From: Muscardinus avellanarius
Taxonomy: Eukaryota > Chordata > Mammalia > Rodentia > Gliridae
Length of the DNA stretch: 64,000 nt
Assembly (NCBI GenBank): GCA_963383645.1
Contig: OY726578.1
Span: forward strand, 21,589,303 to 21,653,302
Direction: 5' to 3'
The first letter of the stretch is position 1; every line of letters begins with the position of its first letter. This document shows, piece after piece, positions 31,800 through 43,935 of this stretch. A program made the position numbers and the translations under genes. A model generated the notes under the pieces. The model was not told the DNA's origin. It worked only from the letters and a program-made list of their open reading frames with translations, and searched no databases.

Positions 31800-32800
31800 C
31801 CCCTTAGAGAGATTCCAAAATACCCAGTGCCCGAGACCTCAGCCCAGGCCCTCCCTGAGCAGCGCCCAGGCCCTGCTTCCCACTGTCCCCTAGTGTCCAC
31901 TCCTCTGACACAGCGGCACTGTCCCTCCTCCCCACTGTCCCAGCAGCAGACACCTGGCAGGGTCCTGTCTCCCTTGACCCCATGGGCATCCCACTCAGGA
32001 ATCCAGCTTCCACGAATCTCTGGGTCTGGATCGCTAATGGCTGGAGTGGGGTGCTGATGACCCCCTTGGGGAGTGTGTGCGCTGAGCTTTCTTTTTCTGT
32101 CTAGTTTTTGGCTGGGTGGCCCAGGAGCCCCCCCATATAAGGAGGAACCTGGCATTGTCCTCTCCACGCTGAGGGCTGGGGAGTGCAGGAGGCCGGCCTT
32201 GGTGCCCCTGAAGCACTGGGGCGCTGCAGAGGACGCTCCCTGGGCCTGGACTTGGCTTTGAGGCGGCATTTGTTTCTCTTTCTGGTTTTTCAGTGGTTGT
32301 TTTGCTCGCGGTGCGCGGTGCGGTGCACAAATACGAGGCCTAGGAGTTCCGGCTCCTGCCGCCCAGGTGGGGGTACACGGCAGCTCCACGGTGGCCTCAT
32401 GGACGGCGACGATGCCTGGCTCACCAGGGCCCGGTGGGGGCAGTGACCCCACGTGTTCTGAGACAGTGATGCCACGTGGGCGGCAGGAGGCGCCCTCCCA
32501 GGTGGAGGGGCAGAGGGGGCTTTGGCAGATCTCGGGGGTCTGCTGCGAAGTCTGGGGGCAGCTGCAGGGAGAACCTTGTCCAGCGCGCTGGGAGAGGAGG
32601 CAGCAGAGGGCACTGGTGCTGCCCGCAGAGGCTCGCTGAGGTCCACACGGGTCGAGGCCGCTTTCCGACGCGTGCTTCCCGTTGGGTTAGGACATGAGCA
32701 GCCAGCAGGAAATGCAGGGCCATTCTGAACGTGATCCCGGGCTATCCCTCCGCGTGAACTCAGGAGGTTAAACTAAGACACGCCGCCGCCGCGCCTGCCC
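31800..32800. other. GC-rich, CpG-bearing stretch
   Basis: Locally high GC with CpGs concentrated at about 32290-32700 (for example ctcgcggtgcgcggtgcggt). A 285-codon minus-strand frame (31595-32452) crosses it but shows no domain and overlaps other frames. It could be a weak CpG island; I see no convincing promoter or exon. Confidence 0.4.
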
Positions 32801-33127
32801 TCGACCTCAAGCCCTGATTTCAGCTTGCCCTAGACAAACGTGTTTACCCAAGCGGCCCTAAATCTGCACAATCGCAAACCATGCGGTTTCCCATCGAGAG
32901 GAGGAGATAGCGCCTGTCTTTAGGCTCAGGAAGCTCCAGCTCCTCTGAGCCCCCGGACCTCAGCTCGCTGTCCTCCTGGGAATCAGGAATCTGTAATACA
33001 GACCCTGGTGCGGGTTCCTGGGAGACAGGAGGCGCTGGCTGGGAAGGGCGTGCACGACTCAAGCACAGTTTAGTGATGCAACCTGGGGTCAGAAAACAGG
33101 CTGAGGCTGAGAGGGACACAGGTTCAG

Positions 33128-33290
33128 CAGACACTGGAGATGAAAGACCTCAAGTATCCAGATGAGACCCTGGGCTCAGGGAAAGTAATAAAAAGTGGAG
33201 TTTCCAGATAAGAAATGGAAAACAATAGAGACATAAATAGAAAATAAACTAATTGCATGCAGATTGCTTGTTCCTTTACCCTAGCTTTGA
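33128..33290. repeat. Segment with a diverged copy at 15300-15485
   Basis: Partner of 15300-15485. Same order of landmarks, including gagacataaatagaaaataa and the ctttaccct end. Confidence 0.6.
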
Positions 33291-33530
33291 GCATCTATAA
33301 AACAGGCACAAGCCGAAGGGCGGTAAGAATCATAAATGTGGATGGAGCAGCAGGAATGGGGAAGAGCCAAGAGGGGCTGAAAAATCATGAGAAAGGAGGA
33401 AAAGGAGAGGGAATAAAAATGAGGTGGCTGGGGCATCAGCCCCACTAGTCTTCAGCATCAGCGAAGTCATCCTCTGGCTGTCACAGCTGTGGTGGTGAAG
33501 GGGGGGGCGTGGGAGGTGGAGAGGGGTGAG

Positions 33531-33800
33531 TGGAGGGGAGGACTCGGGCTCCCGCATCTATTAGACCCCGTGGAGGGGAGGACTCGGGCTCCCGCATCTA
33601 TTAGACCCCGTGGAGGGGAGGACTCGGGCTCCCGCATCTATTAGACCCCGTGGAGGGGAGGACTCGGGCTCCCGCATCTATTAGACCCCGTGGAGGGGAG
33701 GACTCGGGCTCCCGCATCTATTAGACCCCGTGGAGGGGAGGACTCGGGCTCCCGCATCTATTAGACCCAGTGGAGGGGAGGACTCGGGCTCCCGCATCTG
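33531..33800. repeat. 40-bp minisatellite, six full units plus a partial
   Basis: Unit starting tggaggggaggactcgggct repeats at 33531, 33571, 33611, 33651, 33691 and 33731, with a partial unit at 33771. The first five units are identical over most of their length; the sixth has one change (cccag for cccgt). Because 40 is not a multiple of three, the open frame across it on the minus strand cycles frames and is not a protein signal. Confidence 0.98.
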
Positions 33801-34829
33801 TTGCCTGGCCTGGGGTCCAGGGCCTCGATCATGTGGCCTCTGTAATGAAGGGGGGGGGCCTTGATTTACATCCTTTCTCAGTTTCCCAGGTCCATTACTG
33901 TGACCAGGAAGCCACTCCAATGTCACCCTCATCCTCTTAAAAGGCAGCTGCTGTTCCCAAGATGATCCGTGCATGACATTATCTTCAAGAGCTTCACTTT
34001 GGGATATTGGGCATTGCACGGGCTTGGACAGAGGCCCCCAATCCTGATGGCCTCCTATCCCCAGCAAGCTTATGAGGCCACTGCCTGGCCGACCATGAGA
34101 ACTCCAGGTGGCTCTCAGGCCTGGCAGCCACCTCAATGCAAGGCACCCGGTGAACCAGGAAGCCCTTGCACGCTGATTCTTGAGAACCCCAAGGACAAAA
34201 GGCAGCTCCCACAAACCCTTTGGGTATAGAGTGCATGAGCCAGGCCAGTTTCCCTTGGCCGGGGACAGAGGAGTGGTCTGCCCAGTCATGGGGCGGGAAG
34301 AACATTGTGTCTAATCCAGGGCCCTTACCTTTTGAGTGGCGAGGGGTTTGTCTCAAGATTTTTCTAAGTGTGTCGGATTGGTGTGCACGCTAGGAGTACT
34401 GGGTATGGCCTGAGGGCACCACCCACACGGGGCACTCCCTTGCCCTAGCCTTGGTGCTGTGAGATGTCCCCGAAGCCGTGCATCCTAGACTGACATCTTC
34501 ATGACCTCTCTCGCCCAAGTAGATTTTTTTTTTTTTTTGGATATGTTGCTACCTCAATTCACAGGTGAAATTTTATCTCTGAAAGAGAAGCGCAGTTACT
34601 GAGAGCTCAGTGTGAGAATATGAACGTATTGCTGCTCCCTCTGACCGACTGGTTGATGATTGATCAACTAATAAGCAAGACACCCTGCCTGCAGATGCAC
34701 AATCTGCCGCTCTGGGACCCGGGGTCATGTTGGGTCCTATGGAGATAATTCCAACCAACCCCACATGTCAAGTGAGTTTTCTGGGACGGGGAAACCTTAG
34801 GAACTCGGGAGACGGTCGCGCGTCACAAT
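33801..34829. other. Unassigned sequence
   Basis: No gene recognised. The short minus-strand frames are extensions of the minisatellite frame. Confidence 0.4.
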
Positions 34830-34960
34830 CCCATCGCTGACTCTGCCGAGGAGGAAATGAAGTCTAGAGGTAAAGTAACGCATCCAAATCCCCTTGGTCT
34901 GCGCCTGAGGGAACCTGGAGTCTGGAGCAGCGGGACGTGTGGCCGGCACTGAGTCACGGA
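34830..34960 (-). mobile_element. MIR fragment, antisense
   Basis: gaggaggaaatgaagtctag and gtaaagtaacgcatccaaat follow the antisense MIR core (gaggaaactgaggc...ttaagtaacttgcccaag). Confidence 0.55.
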
Positions 34961-37204
34961 AGGGGCCAGCAGGTCAGAGGGCCAGGAACAGGGCTTTGCC
35001 ATGGCAGAGGCGGGAGTTCTCCTGGGAAATGTCTTTAAATCTAGAACCATGGATTTAAATGCATATTTATGTGGCACACTGACATTCTGACACATTTACG
35101 GTGCGCGTGTTTACACTGTACCGCGATCAGATCAGAGTAACTGGCGTAGCTGTCACCTCAGACATTCATCGTTACTTCAGGTATTGGGAACCTTCAAAAA
35201 TCCTCTCTCAATTGACGGTCGTCCACCGTAGTAACCCTGCTGTGTAATGAAAGAAGAGTTAGTTGTTGTTCCTAGTCTGTAGTTAAACTAGTTACAAACA
35301 GCACGTCTGGGTATAGTGGGCTACCGCTCTGGATAGCACAGACTAGATTCCAAAGGTAAGAAAGACCTGACCTCTGTCCCCTGGCATTCCCTAGCAGAGG
35401 ACTCCACTGAGCTCACTTTTGATAAGTTGTTCCTGGGCACACCCAGGAGAGCCAGCACTCTGGAAGGCTTTGGGGACACTGGATGGACGAAGCCAACCCC
35501 AGCCCCGGAGGGATCCCCAGAGGGCCCCGTGGAAACGGGTTGAAGAGCATGGCCCCACACCCAGGGCCAGACCATCAGAGCGGCATACGCTCCCCACCCT
35601 CAACCCCCGTACCTGGCTCAGCGCGGGGCCCTGCAAGCAGGGTGAGGTGGGGGTGCTTGCCACACCTGAGTGAGATTTCAGCCCACGTGGAGATTCATCA
35701 GATGCTCATGGGGACTGAGACAGGCTGCCCGGGGCTGAGGAGGGAGGAGCGGGGAAGGCACCAGCCCTGCTCTCACAGTGATCAGCCAGGGCCAGGATCC
35801 TTCTACCCATGAGTGGGAGGAAGTAAGTGGAGGATGGGCCTGAGAAATCCAGAAACACTCCAGAGGAACGGAAACACTGATGTCCTCTGGCCATATAAGG
35901 GAGCAGCTGGCACCCCCTGGACCGTGGCGTCTGCCCTCGTCGCTGTGCTGAGCTCACCCTGTGCTGGGCCCCGTGCAGCTAGGCTGTGCTGTGGCTGAGT
36001 TTGTGCTGCTTGCGGGACTCCCTCCAGTTTAAATGTGCTTGTGGGCCAGACACACCTCGGCCACCAGTGTCTACACAGGATCTGTCATCAGACATCTAGA
36101 AGCAGATGGAAAGTGAAAGCTGGTCCTGCCCCTCGGGCCTGGAGACCTCTGCCTCTGGACAGAGCCTGGCATCTCTTTCTGTCAATGCCTGTTCTGCCAG
36201 TCTGGGTTGGAGAAGCAGGCACCTTATTTCTGGGTCTGCCCTTCACCAAGTTTTAATGGTGTAACAGCCATCATCAGAGAGAAGGCTGTGCTGCCCAGGA
36301 AGATAGAGAAGACAGGGATGGGAAGAAAGCTCGTCTACAGGCCTTTTTAGAAAGTAGTCAAGACCATCCTCAAGGACCCCCATGGCCTCGCTGGGCCCAG
36401 GTCATGATGTTGAACTTCTCCCCTACTTGAGGCCTTCAGGTCCAGCCTCTTCTTGGGTTCTGGGTGTTCTTCGTTTCTTCCTTCCTTGCCCTGAGAGTCC
36501 TTCCTCTAAAGTCCAACTCAAGGCTTTGAATGGGGCTCCCATCCATGGAGCCCACAAGGCAACTGGTTGGGTTAGTGACACTGATTTTACCTCTTATCAT
36601 GCACAGTGGGGAGCTCCTCAAACACCACTGGGATGGTGTTGTAGAGAGCGAGAATTTCTAGGAAAATCTGACTCAAGGAAATGTCTGGGGCAAACCGATG
36701 ATAGTTTGGTTTTTTCATCACGGTCTCATCTTTTTTGTTTTGTTAGAACACATTGATATCTACTGGGCAATGAAATCCCATTAAATTTTTAACACATTTC
36801 TCCTTGTATCCAAAAGGAAGCGCAACTGTAATTTGTCTTGTTTTGTATTTGTATTTTCTTAAAACAATTCTCATTGTTTGTTTCCTTGCAAAGGGCTTCT
36901 GAGGCAAGCGACTGAGAACCTATTTCAACCGGTAGGCTTGCCGGGGACCTGCGGGGGCGACACGCCTGTCCCACAATAGAATCTACCTTTCCTCTCCTGG
37001 CAGACACTGCTGGGCCTCCTCCCCTTCCTCCTCCGCCAAGAGAGCCATGTGCCCACCCTGACACTCAGTCCCTAGAGAAGCCCTGTTGTTTCTCTTTTCA
37101 TTTGACATTGAGTTTGGTGTCCAGCATAGAGCAAACACAGCTGCTACAAATGATGGGGGACAGATTTTCCACATGGGAATGGAGTTTCCTGTTCTTGACA
37201 TTGT
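34961..37204. other. Unassigned sequence, no gene recognised
   Basis: Overlapping open frames on both strands (longest 124 codons at 36382-36756) show no domain. I see no clear SINE or LTR. Confidence 0.4.
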
Positions 37205-37600
37205 GACCCCAAGCTGTCTAAGGCAGTATTCTGACCGATGTAACCCAAAATGATGACCACACAACTTAGAGGAAGGGAGATTTATTTGCTCGTAGTTCTT
37301 TGCTTTTGTTTCTTTGGAGATTCTGGGCCCAATCCATGTGAAGCCAGGGTCTACGGCTAAAGAGTATGGCAGTGAGTATCCCGGAGAGACAGAGCAAGGC
37401 TCTGCTCTCACATCACGAAGGCTAGGGACAGAGAGGATGAGCAAGCAAGCAAGAGTACTCAGGCACAGTCCCTAAGGCCGCACCCCCAGCAGCCTCGGCC
37501 GCCACGCAGATGAATCCATGCTGGATCTATCTACTGATGAGATAGCAGCCTTCACGGCTTAACTGTGTCTGAAGGGCCCTGAGCTCTGCAGAGGGCCTTC
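37205..37600 (-). mobile_element. MaLR-type LTR, antisense (family A)
   Basis: Shares ordered blocks with 54790-55166 and 62405-62790: accacacaac, gatttatttgctc, gattctg, gagcaaggctctgctctcac and agtccctaaggcc. The layout (ttatttgctcatag... near the start) fits antisense MST/THE1-like LTRs. Confidence 0.6.
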
Positions 37601-38238
37601 TGTGTTTGACCATGGCACCAAGGGAAATATCAGATCCTAAGTTCCCTCTGACTCTGCCTGGAAGCTCTGCCTTTCTCAGATTCCTTCAGAACTGGGTGCA
37701 GCACCTGGCTACATCGGGGCCTCACTGCAAAAGTGAGAAGCCCTGCCTCGGTGCTTTGCAGTTACGATGGGGGAGGATTAATCTCGAGGCTTTTGTAATA
37801 AAAAGGACTTGGGAATAACAGAAAGGGCCGGAATGGGAGATCTGTGGGGCAGCACCCACTCGATCCTGAAGGTAACTGAGGGAACAAGGGATTTTGCTGG
37901 GGTCTCTATCCTGGGAAGGGCCACACACAAGACCCGGAGACAAAAGAGGAACAAGGATTTAAATTTGAACGGATGCCAGAAACACTGGGAGCTAAGAGTC
38001 CCTGTCTCCCTGGCAGCAGAGCCCCGAGGGTGCGGCGTTTGGCTGTGAAGGGCCTGATCTCTGTCCCTGTCTCCTGGTCCCGGCTGGGTGACTCTGCAAA
38101 GGCCATCAAGCCTTGGTTGTGTCTCATGTCCAGGAAGGAGAGTGGTGGCCCCTTCTCTTGTATCATGACCCATAGAACTGCCGGGAAGGGAATATGAAGA
38201 CATGGTGGGAAACAGTGTTTATGAAGAAGTGAAACTGA
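37601..38238. other. Unassigned sequence
   Basis: No gene or element recognised. Short overlapping frames only. Confidence 0.4.
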
Positions 38239-38445
38239 GCTGGGCGTGGTGGTGGATGCCTGTCATCTCAGTACTTGGGAGGCCGAGACAGGAGCATCGC
38301 AAGCTCGTGGCCAACCCCAGCAACTTAGTGAGGCCTAACTTTGCAAGATCCTGTTTCAAAATAAGATTGAACTGGTGGTGGAGCTGGAGGTAGAACATCC
38401 CTGGGTTCAATTCCCAGCACCAAAAAAATAAAAAATAAAAAATAA
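38239..38445 (+). mobile_element. B1-ID dimeric SINE
   Basis: gctgggcgtggtggtggatg (B1), then gatcctgtttcaaaataaga and a degraded ID half ending ggttcaattcccagcacc before the A-rich tail. Confidence 0.93.
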
Positions 38446-38515
38446 AATAAATAAAGGGAGGGGAGGGGGGACGAGAGGGCGGAAGGGAGGGGAGGGGAGA
38501 GGAGTGAGGAAACTG
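38446..38515. repeat. Purine-rich (GGGGA)n-like tract
   Basis: A/G-only run with gggaggggaggg blocks following the SINE tail. Confidence 0.85.
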
Positions 38516-38805
38516 CTGCTGCCGGTGCTTCTGATGGGAGCCCGTTTTGTCATTTAGAATGCAGGCAACGTTTCTGTTGTCTTTTGTTTGCTTGCTTGTT
38601 TCACGTGTGTATTTTCCTCTGGCCAACTGAGATGTTATTGACATACAATAAACGGCACATATTTAACTTGCGCGATGTGATTAAATTGTGCGGTTTTGAC
38701 CTATCTGTGAAGCACGAGGGACACTGTCGACACTGGCAAGGGGGCTGTTTGGGGGAGTTCAAATTTGGGGGAGTTCAAATTTAGGGAGACATAAAAGCAC
38801 GCAGA

Positions 38806-39060
38806 GACACACACACACACGTACGCGCGTGCGCATCCCACCCGCCCGCAGAAGCGCGCCTCCCCCGGGAAGTGCCACACCTGGGAATGCAGGTTCTTTC
38901 ACCAGGCTCCCAGCCCGGGCCCCGCAGGAACCCAGAACCAGAGGGCTCCTCGGACTAACACGTTTGTCTTTTCTTGGCAAGTGAGCAGCTCCGGAACGCG
39001 CACCACTTTCGCCTGTTCTCGGGGGCACCTGCGAGCCCCGAAAACGCTGTGAGGATCAGG
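38806..39060. other. CpG-rich patch with an (AC)n start
   Basis: acacacacacacac, then cgtacgcgcgtgcgc and GC-rich sequence to about 39.05 kb. It is a small CpG-rich region; no TATA box or exon is recognised. Confidence 0.4.
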
Positions 39061-39789
39061 TCACTCTTGAAACTGTTTGCAAAGGTCTTTTGTTCTCTGA
39101 TGCCTTTAGAAACCCATCTATCTGGGTGACAGAAGCTGAGTTAAAGGCCCTGCATCAAGTGCAGAGACCACCTGTGGGAAAGGCTTGAGCTTCTCCGGGG
39201 GATCTCTCTCAAGTCTGTTTTGCTCGGCAATTAACAAAACTCCTGATGCAAAGAGGGGAGTTTACTGCTGAGCCGGGTCTCCACCCCCTTTTTAAATGGA
39301 TGCTATTATTTCAAGTGCCTTCTTAGATCAGGTATCTATCAGTAAGAGACTCCTACTTGGCCTCTCCCCACCACGGGAATTGGATATGTCACGGACAGGG
39401 TCAGATTTTCATGTGTAAATCCAGTTGACAAGGACCAAAACCCCTTAGGTTGCATTTCCCTCTCAGAGAAAGTGGCCCCACCTTGGCATTATGTGGGTCT
39501 TCTCATCTGATTGGCAATTAGAAAGCTTCCCCAGTTGGTCCTTGGGTAGATCCAGGGGGACGCAAAGCAACTGAAGTCATCGGTGACATGGCACGCATGT
39601 GAATTCCTCAAGGAGGGCTGCTTGGTAGGGACTCATTTTGAGTGTCTGGATATGGCTCAGAGCATGGATGGAGTTGATGCTGGGACATCATAGCTGGTGG
39701 ATGAAAGAAAGGAGAGGGGCAGGAAATAAATGAAAACAGAGTTGTTGGCCTTATAGCTTGGGTCAAAGTTATCAGCCCATTTTTCACTA
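39061..39789. other. Unassigned sequence
   Basis: No gene or element recognised. Confidence 0.4.
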
Positions 39790-40160
39790 CTATGGGGCAG
39801 GGTAGCTTTATAAAGAAAAGAGATCTATTTAGCTCAGATTTGTGGAGGCCTGGAAGTCCAAGATCAGGAGGCCATGTTGGTTTTAGCATCTGGTGAGATC
39901 TGCCTTATGGCAGATGGCAGCATGGCAGAAGAGTGTACAAAAGGGAGTAATGGTATCGCCAAGTAGGAAGCCAAGGACTGCGTTCCCACGTTGCTTCCAG
40001 GGCGTGCCCACAGTTGATCCAAGGACTCCCCATTAGACCCCGCCTCTTAAGACTTTTCAGCCCCACTACCACAGTGGGGACCAAGCTTCCATCACGTGAA
40101 CTCTCGGGGCCACACTGGAGCTGCATCCAAAGCACAGCAGCAAGCAAAAGCAACGTGGAT
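39790..40160 (-). mobile_element. MaLR-type (MST-like) LTR, antisense
   Basis: ctatttagctcagatttgtg, gaggcctggaagtccaagat, tctggtgagatctgcc and cattagaccccgcctcttaa are in the order of antisense MST LTRs. Confidence 0.65.
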
Positions 40161-42087
40161 TAGTCTGGAAAGGGCCCTGTGCTGCATGCTTGACCCGGCT
40201 CAGGGGCCCTTTCCTTCACTCTGCCTACTTGTCTTGAAGCTCAGCTAAGTGGTCACCATCTTCTTGAGATCTTCCAAGGCTGTATCAGCCTCCAATGGGG
40301 CTGAGACTTCATTTGTCATCTGGTGTGCGGGCTTTCACACTTGACACAAACTTTGAACAGAGGGACAGATTTCATTACAGGCAAGACATTCTTATTCATC
40401 AGTCCTCTTCTTGTAAAGATGCCCAAAATAGAGATGATTTGAAGATCTGGAAGCGCTACCCTTTAAAAAATAACCACTGTTCATCATATGGTGCTTCTCC
40501 TTCCAGCCTCCCCTTTCTTGGTCACCAGTGTGTGCTGTTCGCCCCCTGGGGTGGCCGTGCACACACTGGCAGGTGCAGTCCAGTGGTAAAGAAGGGAGGC
40601 ACTGATGCTAACTCAGCTGTAAGAAGAGTTGCGGAATGGGTGGCGAGCACCAGAATCTGCCGAGTTCTTTCCAGTCTTTGTTTCAAGGGAGGGTGTGTGG
40701 CTCACACGATTTCAGGAATTCTAGGGCTTGTAGTGACCATGTTACTAAATATACTAAGTCACAGCTGGGATTCTTAATCTGCTTTGGGACAGCTGCCAAA
40801 GAGTGACCCAGAGCTGACAGAGATTGACCAGGCCGTCTTACACTTTGCCCTCCATGCTCAGCATATATGAGCGGACTAGAAGTATGTGGGCTTTCCACAT
40901 GCACTTCACACGAATCAAGATGCCGAGGGCTGCGTAATAGTGCACACGTAGCTACCTTGGTGTGTGTGACCACTGAGACCACCCAATGAGGCCGAACAGC
41001 ACTGTGGATCTGTGCAGGCTCAAGAACTAGGCATGCCCAGATGCAGACACTGGGACTTACAGGGCGGTGAGGACTGATCTCCCTGCTGGCCCGCGTTCCA
41101 GCTTTCCCCACTTAGGAGGCTGCCGTGGACACATTCATCACTGGACCACAATTTCTCCATGCGAGGGATTAAGACACGGGGCAAACCCTCGGGTACGGTC
41201 GTGGTGAGGGATAGAGGAATGAACACATGTCAAGGGTGCAGTGATGTTGGACTTACTGTATAATGTTGACCCCGGAAAGTGCGCTGTGTAAGGGAGCTGC
41301 GTCTCCTGTGACCCCTCCTCGTGCTGATTGCCTTTCAGCCACATGCAAGCGTATTGAATCACACAGACGCAGAGCTTCCCCTCACAGACAGATATTGGTA
41401 GCGCGTTCTAGGCCGTTGATCTATGAAAATAATGTATTTCACTGGACTCGTGCAGGTGGAGGACTGGAAAACACTTTTATGCCTCCTTACTAGCAAATGG
41501 AGTCAATGTCAGGCAAAACTGTACACGTACTTCCTGATACAAAGGTGCGCTCTGTCAATAGTGGTTTAGTTATGAAATTCTCAAATCTAGTCACCCCGTA
41601 GAGAACTTGAGGAAATAAAATAAATTGCATGGCTCCCTTCTTTTTCCCACAAGTCCCCTACTGACTTGCAAGATTCATGCGGTCAAGGTCAGTCACGGGG
41701 CCACTTATTAGGGAGTTTCTCTCCTCTTACTTTGTCAATGCCCTGCGATACCTCGTTTGTTTTTTTCTAATTAGGGCACAAAATACAATGTTATACTCTG
41801 AAAAACTATCTCTTGGTTCTCTGGGATTGCTGGCTGGCTTCTACTGATTCTCATACAAGGAGAATTTTTTGTTTGTTTGTTTTTTGAGAAAGACAGCTAT
41901 GTTCAAAAAAGTACTAGCTGGCTTAGTCCTTGTGGGCTCAGGCATCCTTCTGCCCCAACCGCAGGTACGTGCCATAATGCCCATCTGCCCAGGGAGGATA
42001 TGGTCCCTACGGGGACGTTTAGCAATGGCTGGATGCATTTAAGGTTGACCCTGAAATATGAGCTGTTGACATCTAATAGGTAAGAGG
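40161..42087. other. Unassigned sequence
   Basis: A 160-codon plus-strand frame (40295-40777) and an overlapping minus-strand frame have no recognisable domain. I see nothing that supports a gene. Confidence 0.4.
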
Positions 42088-42225
42088 CCAGAGATGATGC
42101 CCTGTATCCCACAATGCACTGTGCAGTCCTAACCAGAGATGATGCCCTGTATTCCACAATGCACTGTGCAGTCCTAACCAGAGATGATGCCCTGTATCCC
42201 ACAATGCACTGTGCAGTCCTAACCA
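42088..42225. repeat. 45-bp tandem repeat, three copies
   Basis: Units begin ccagagatgatgccctgtat at 42088, 42133 and 42178. Only isolated differences (ttc for tcc) separate them. The period is a multiple of three, so the minus strand reads as a 15-residue repeat (YRASSLVRTAQCIV...). Confidence 0.97.
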
Positions 42226-43439
42226 GTACAATATGCCCAATATGTCACTAGTGCAAAGGTTGAAAGGGCCTGTCTTCGGCTATACCCATTGTCGGCTCGA
42301 TTTTGAAAACGTGATTTTTAATTCTGGTCTCTACTAACTAAATATTAAAAGGTCATTATAAATGTGCTGCAGACAGAATGAAAATATTCTCAAATGAGCA
42401 AGAGTAATAAAACCTTTGAGAAATGTTCTTTGAAAATTCACTCTGTGGACACAATAATCTCTCCCAAAATATTTTCTTTTCTTGATTGCAAATTGTGTTT
42501 TCAGATGCTTGTCAAACAAACTAGAAAGTCTCCTGAGACTTCCCGAAGCTGGGCATTAACCTTTTATTTACAGTAGATTTCCTAGGAGGTGCCATAAAAA
42601 TAAAATCCCTGAAGTTGCAGCAAGTAATTTGCTGAGTGCTTTCCCCAAGACTGAAACTCATATCCACGTAAAAATGAATACTAGTCAGTTGACTGCACAC
42701 TGTGTTTTCACCCCTCATTAGCCTGAATGCCGTGGATGTGTTTTGATTCTGTTGGTGGCTGGCATGGCTCTTTTTCTTTCCGCAGTGGGTATGACCTAAG
42801 ATGTTGACTCAGCCAGGCACCCCTCTTTCTTTGAGACCCTGCAGCATGGATGCATCAAACAGAATTAACAAGAGTTTGCTGAGAGGTTCAGCTGCTCGGT
42901 GTGTGTCGCTTCTGGCTACCATTACCGAAAGGTGGGCTTGGGAAGAAGGGGGGCAGGACTGGGGAGTTTGCAGAGAATCGACCCCCAACGAGCAGAGGCA
43001 GACGTCCACAGGACTTGGACTCCGGGCACCGAGTTTGAAAAAGGAAGGGTACTTCTTGGCCAGTGCAGTTCCTCAGAATACCTTCTGTTCGAACTAATAT
43101 TTATGCCAACTAGGCCCTTTTCTGGGGTGTGGAAATTGCAAATACTTCCGTTTTGAACACTAGTGATGGGTCCCCTTTCTTCACAGTTACTAACATTTTT
43201 GTCTCGTTGGAGTCTCTTCACCCTTCCTTTGGCCTTCAAATCCAAGTAACAGTAATCACTGTCTGTTCAGTGCTCAACCCAGTAACTCCCCTGGTAATTC
43301 CCCCCCCCCCCACCACTGAGGAAGAACAGTGGATCTCTGGCCATAGCCAAAGAAAAGAATGTGTATTCTTCTATCTTAATGCACTAAAATGTTAGAGGGC
43401 AAAAATTTACAGACCCTCCTATGAATCATAATTGTAAAG
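42226..43439. other. Unassigned sequence
   Basis: No gene or named element recognised. A C-rich run (about 43300-43312) is the only compositional feature. Confidence 0.4.
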
Positions 43440-43935
43440 TAACATTAATTTAAAAATGTATAAGCATGCATTAATTGCATGTACATACTAGCTGAGTTCA
43501 GTGTGGTATTTCCATGCACGCCTGCATATAGCATGCAACAACCAAATCTAATTACCCTTTTCCACCCGACTCCTTCCCAAATGTCTGGTAACCACTCATC
43601 TGCTTTTAGACTGACAATTTTTGGCTTCCATGCATGAGAGAGAACAGGCAGTGTTTGTCTTTCCATGTCAGGCTTATTTTACTTAACACAGTGACCTCCA
43701 GTTCCATCTGCTTGGCTGCAAATAAAAGGATTTCATTTCTCTTTAGAGCCAAGTACTGTTACCATTGTTTACACACACAGCACCTTTCTTTGCCCAGCCA
43801 CCTGCTGAAGGGCACCTGGGCCGACTCTATACCCTAGCCATATACACGTGAATATGGCTGCAATATACACACGGATGCACGGGTATCTCTTTGGTGGGCC
43901 ACTTTCACTTTTTGAATATAATAAACCTAGACTCA
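43440..43935 (-). mobile_element. Antisense L1 3' fragment
   Basis: acttaacacagtgacctcca and gttccatctgcttggctgca, then taaaaggatttcatttctct. This is the antisense counterpart of the L1 'ggacattatg...' region. Confidence 0.65.

Noticed and set aside
31595..32452. Longest open frame in the window (285 codons, minus strand)
   Set aside because: No domain, low-complexity Pro/Gly/Arg composition, GC-rich strand bias and several overlapping frames. Long chance frames are expected in such DNA.
33681..34289. 202-codon minus-strand frame crossing the minisatellite
   Set aside because: The 40-bp period is not a multiple of three, so the frame only passes through the repeat by lack of stops.
36382..36756. 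124-codon plus-strand frame
   Set aside because: No domain, no splice support, overlapping minus-strand frame.
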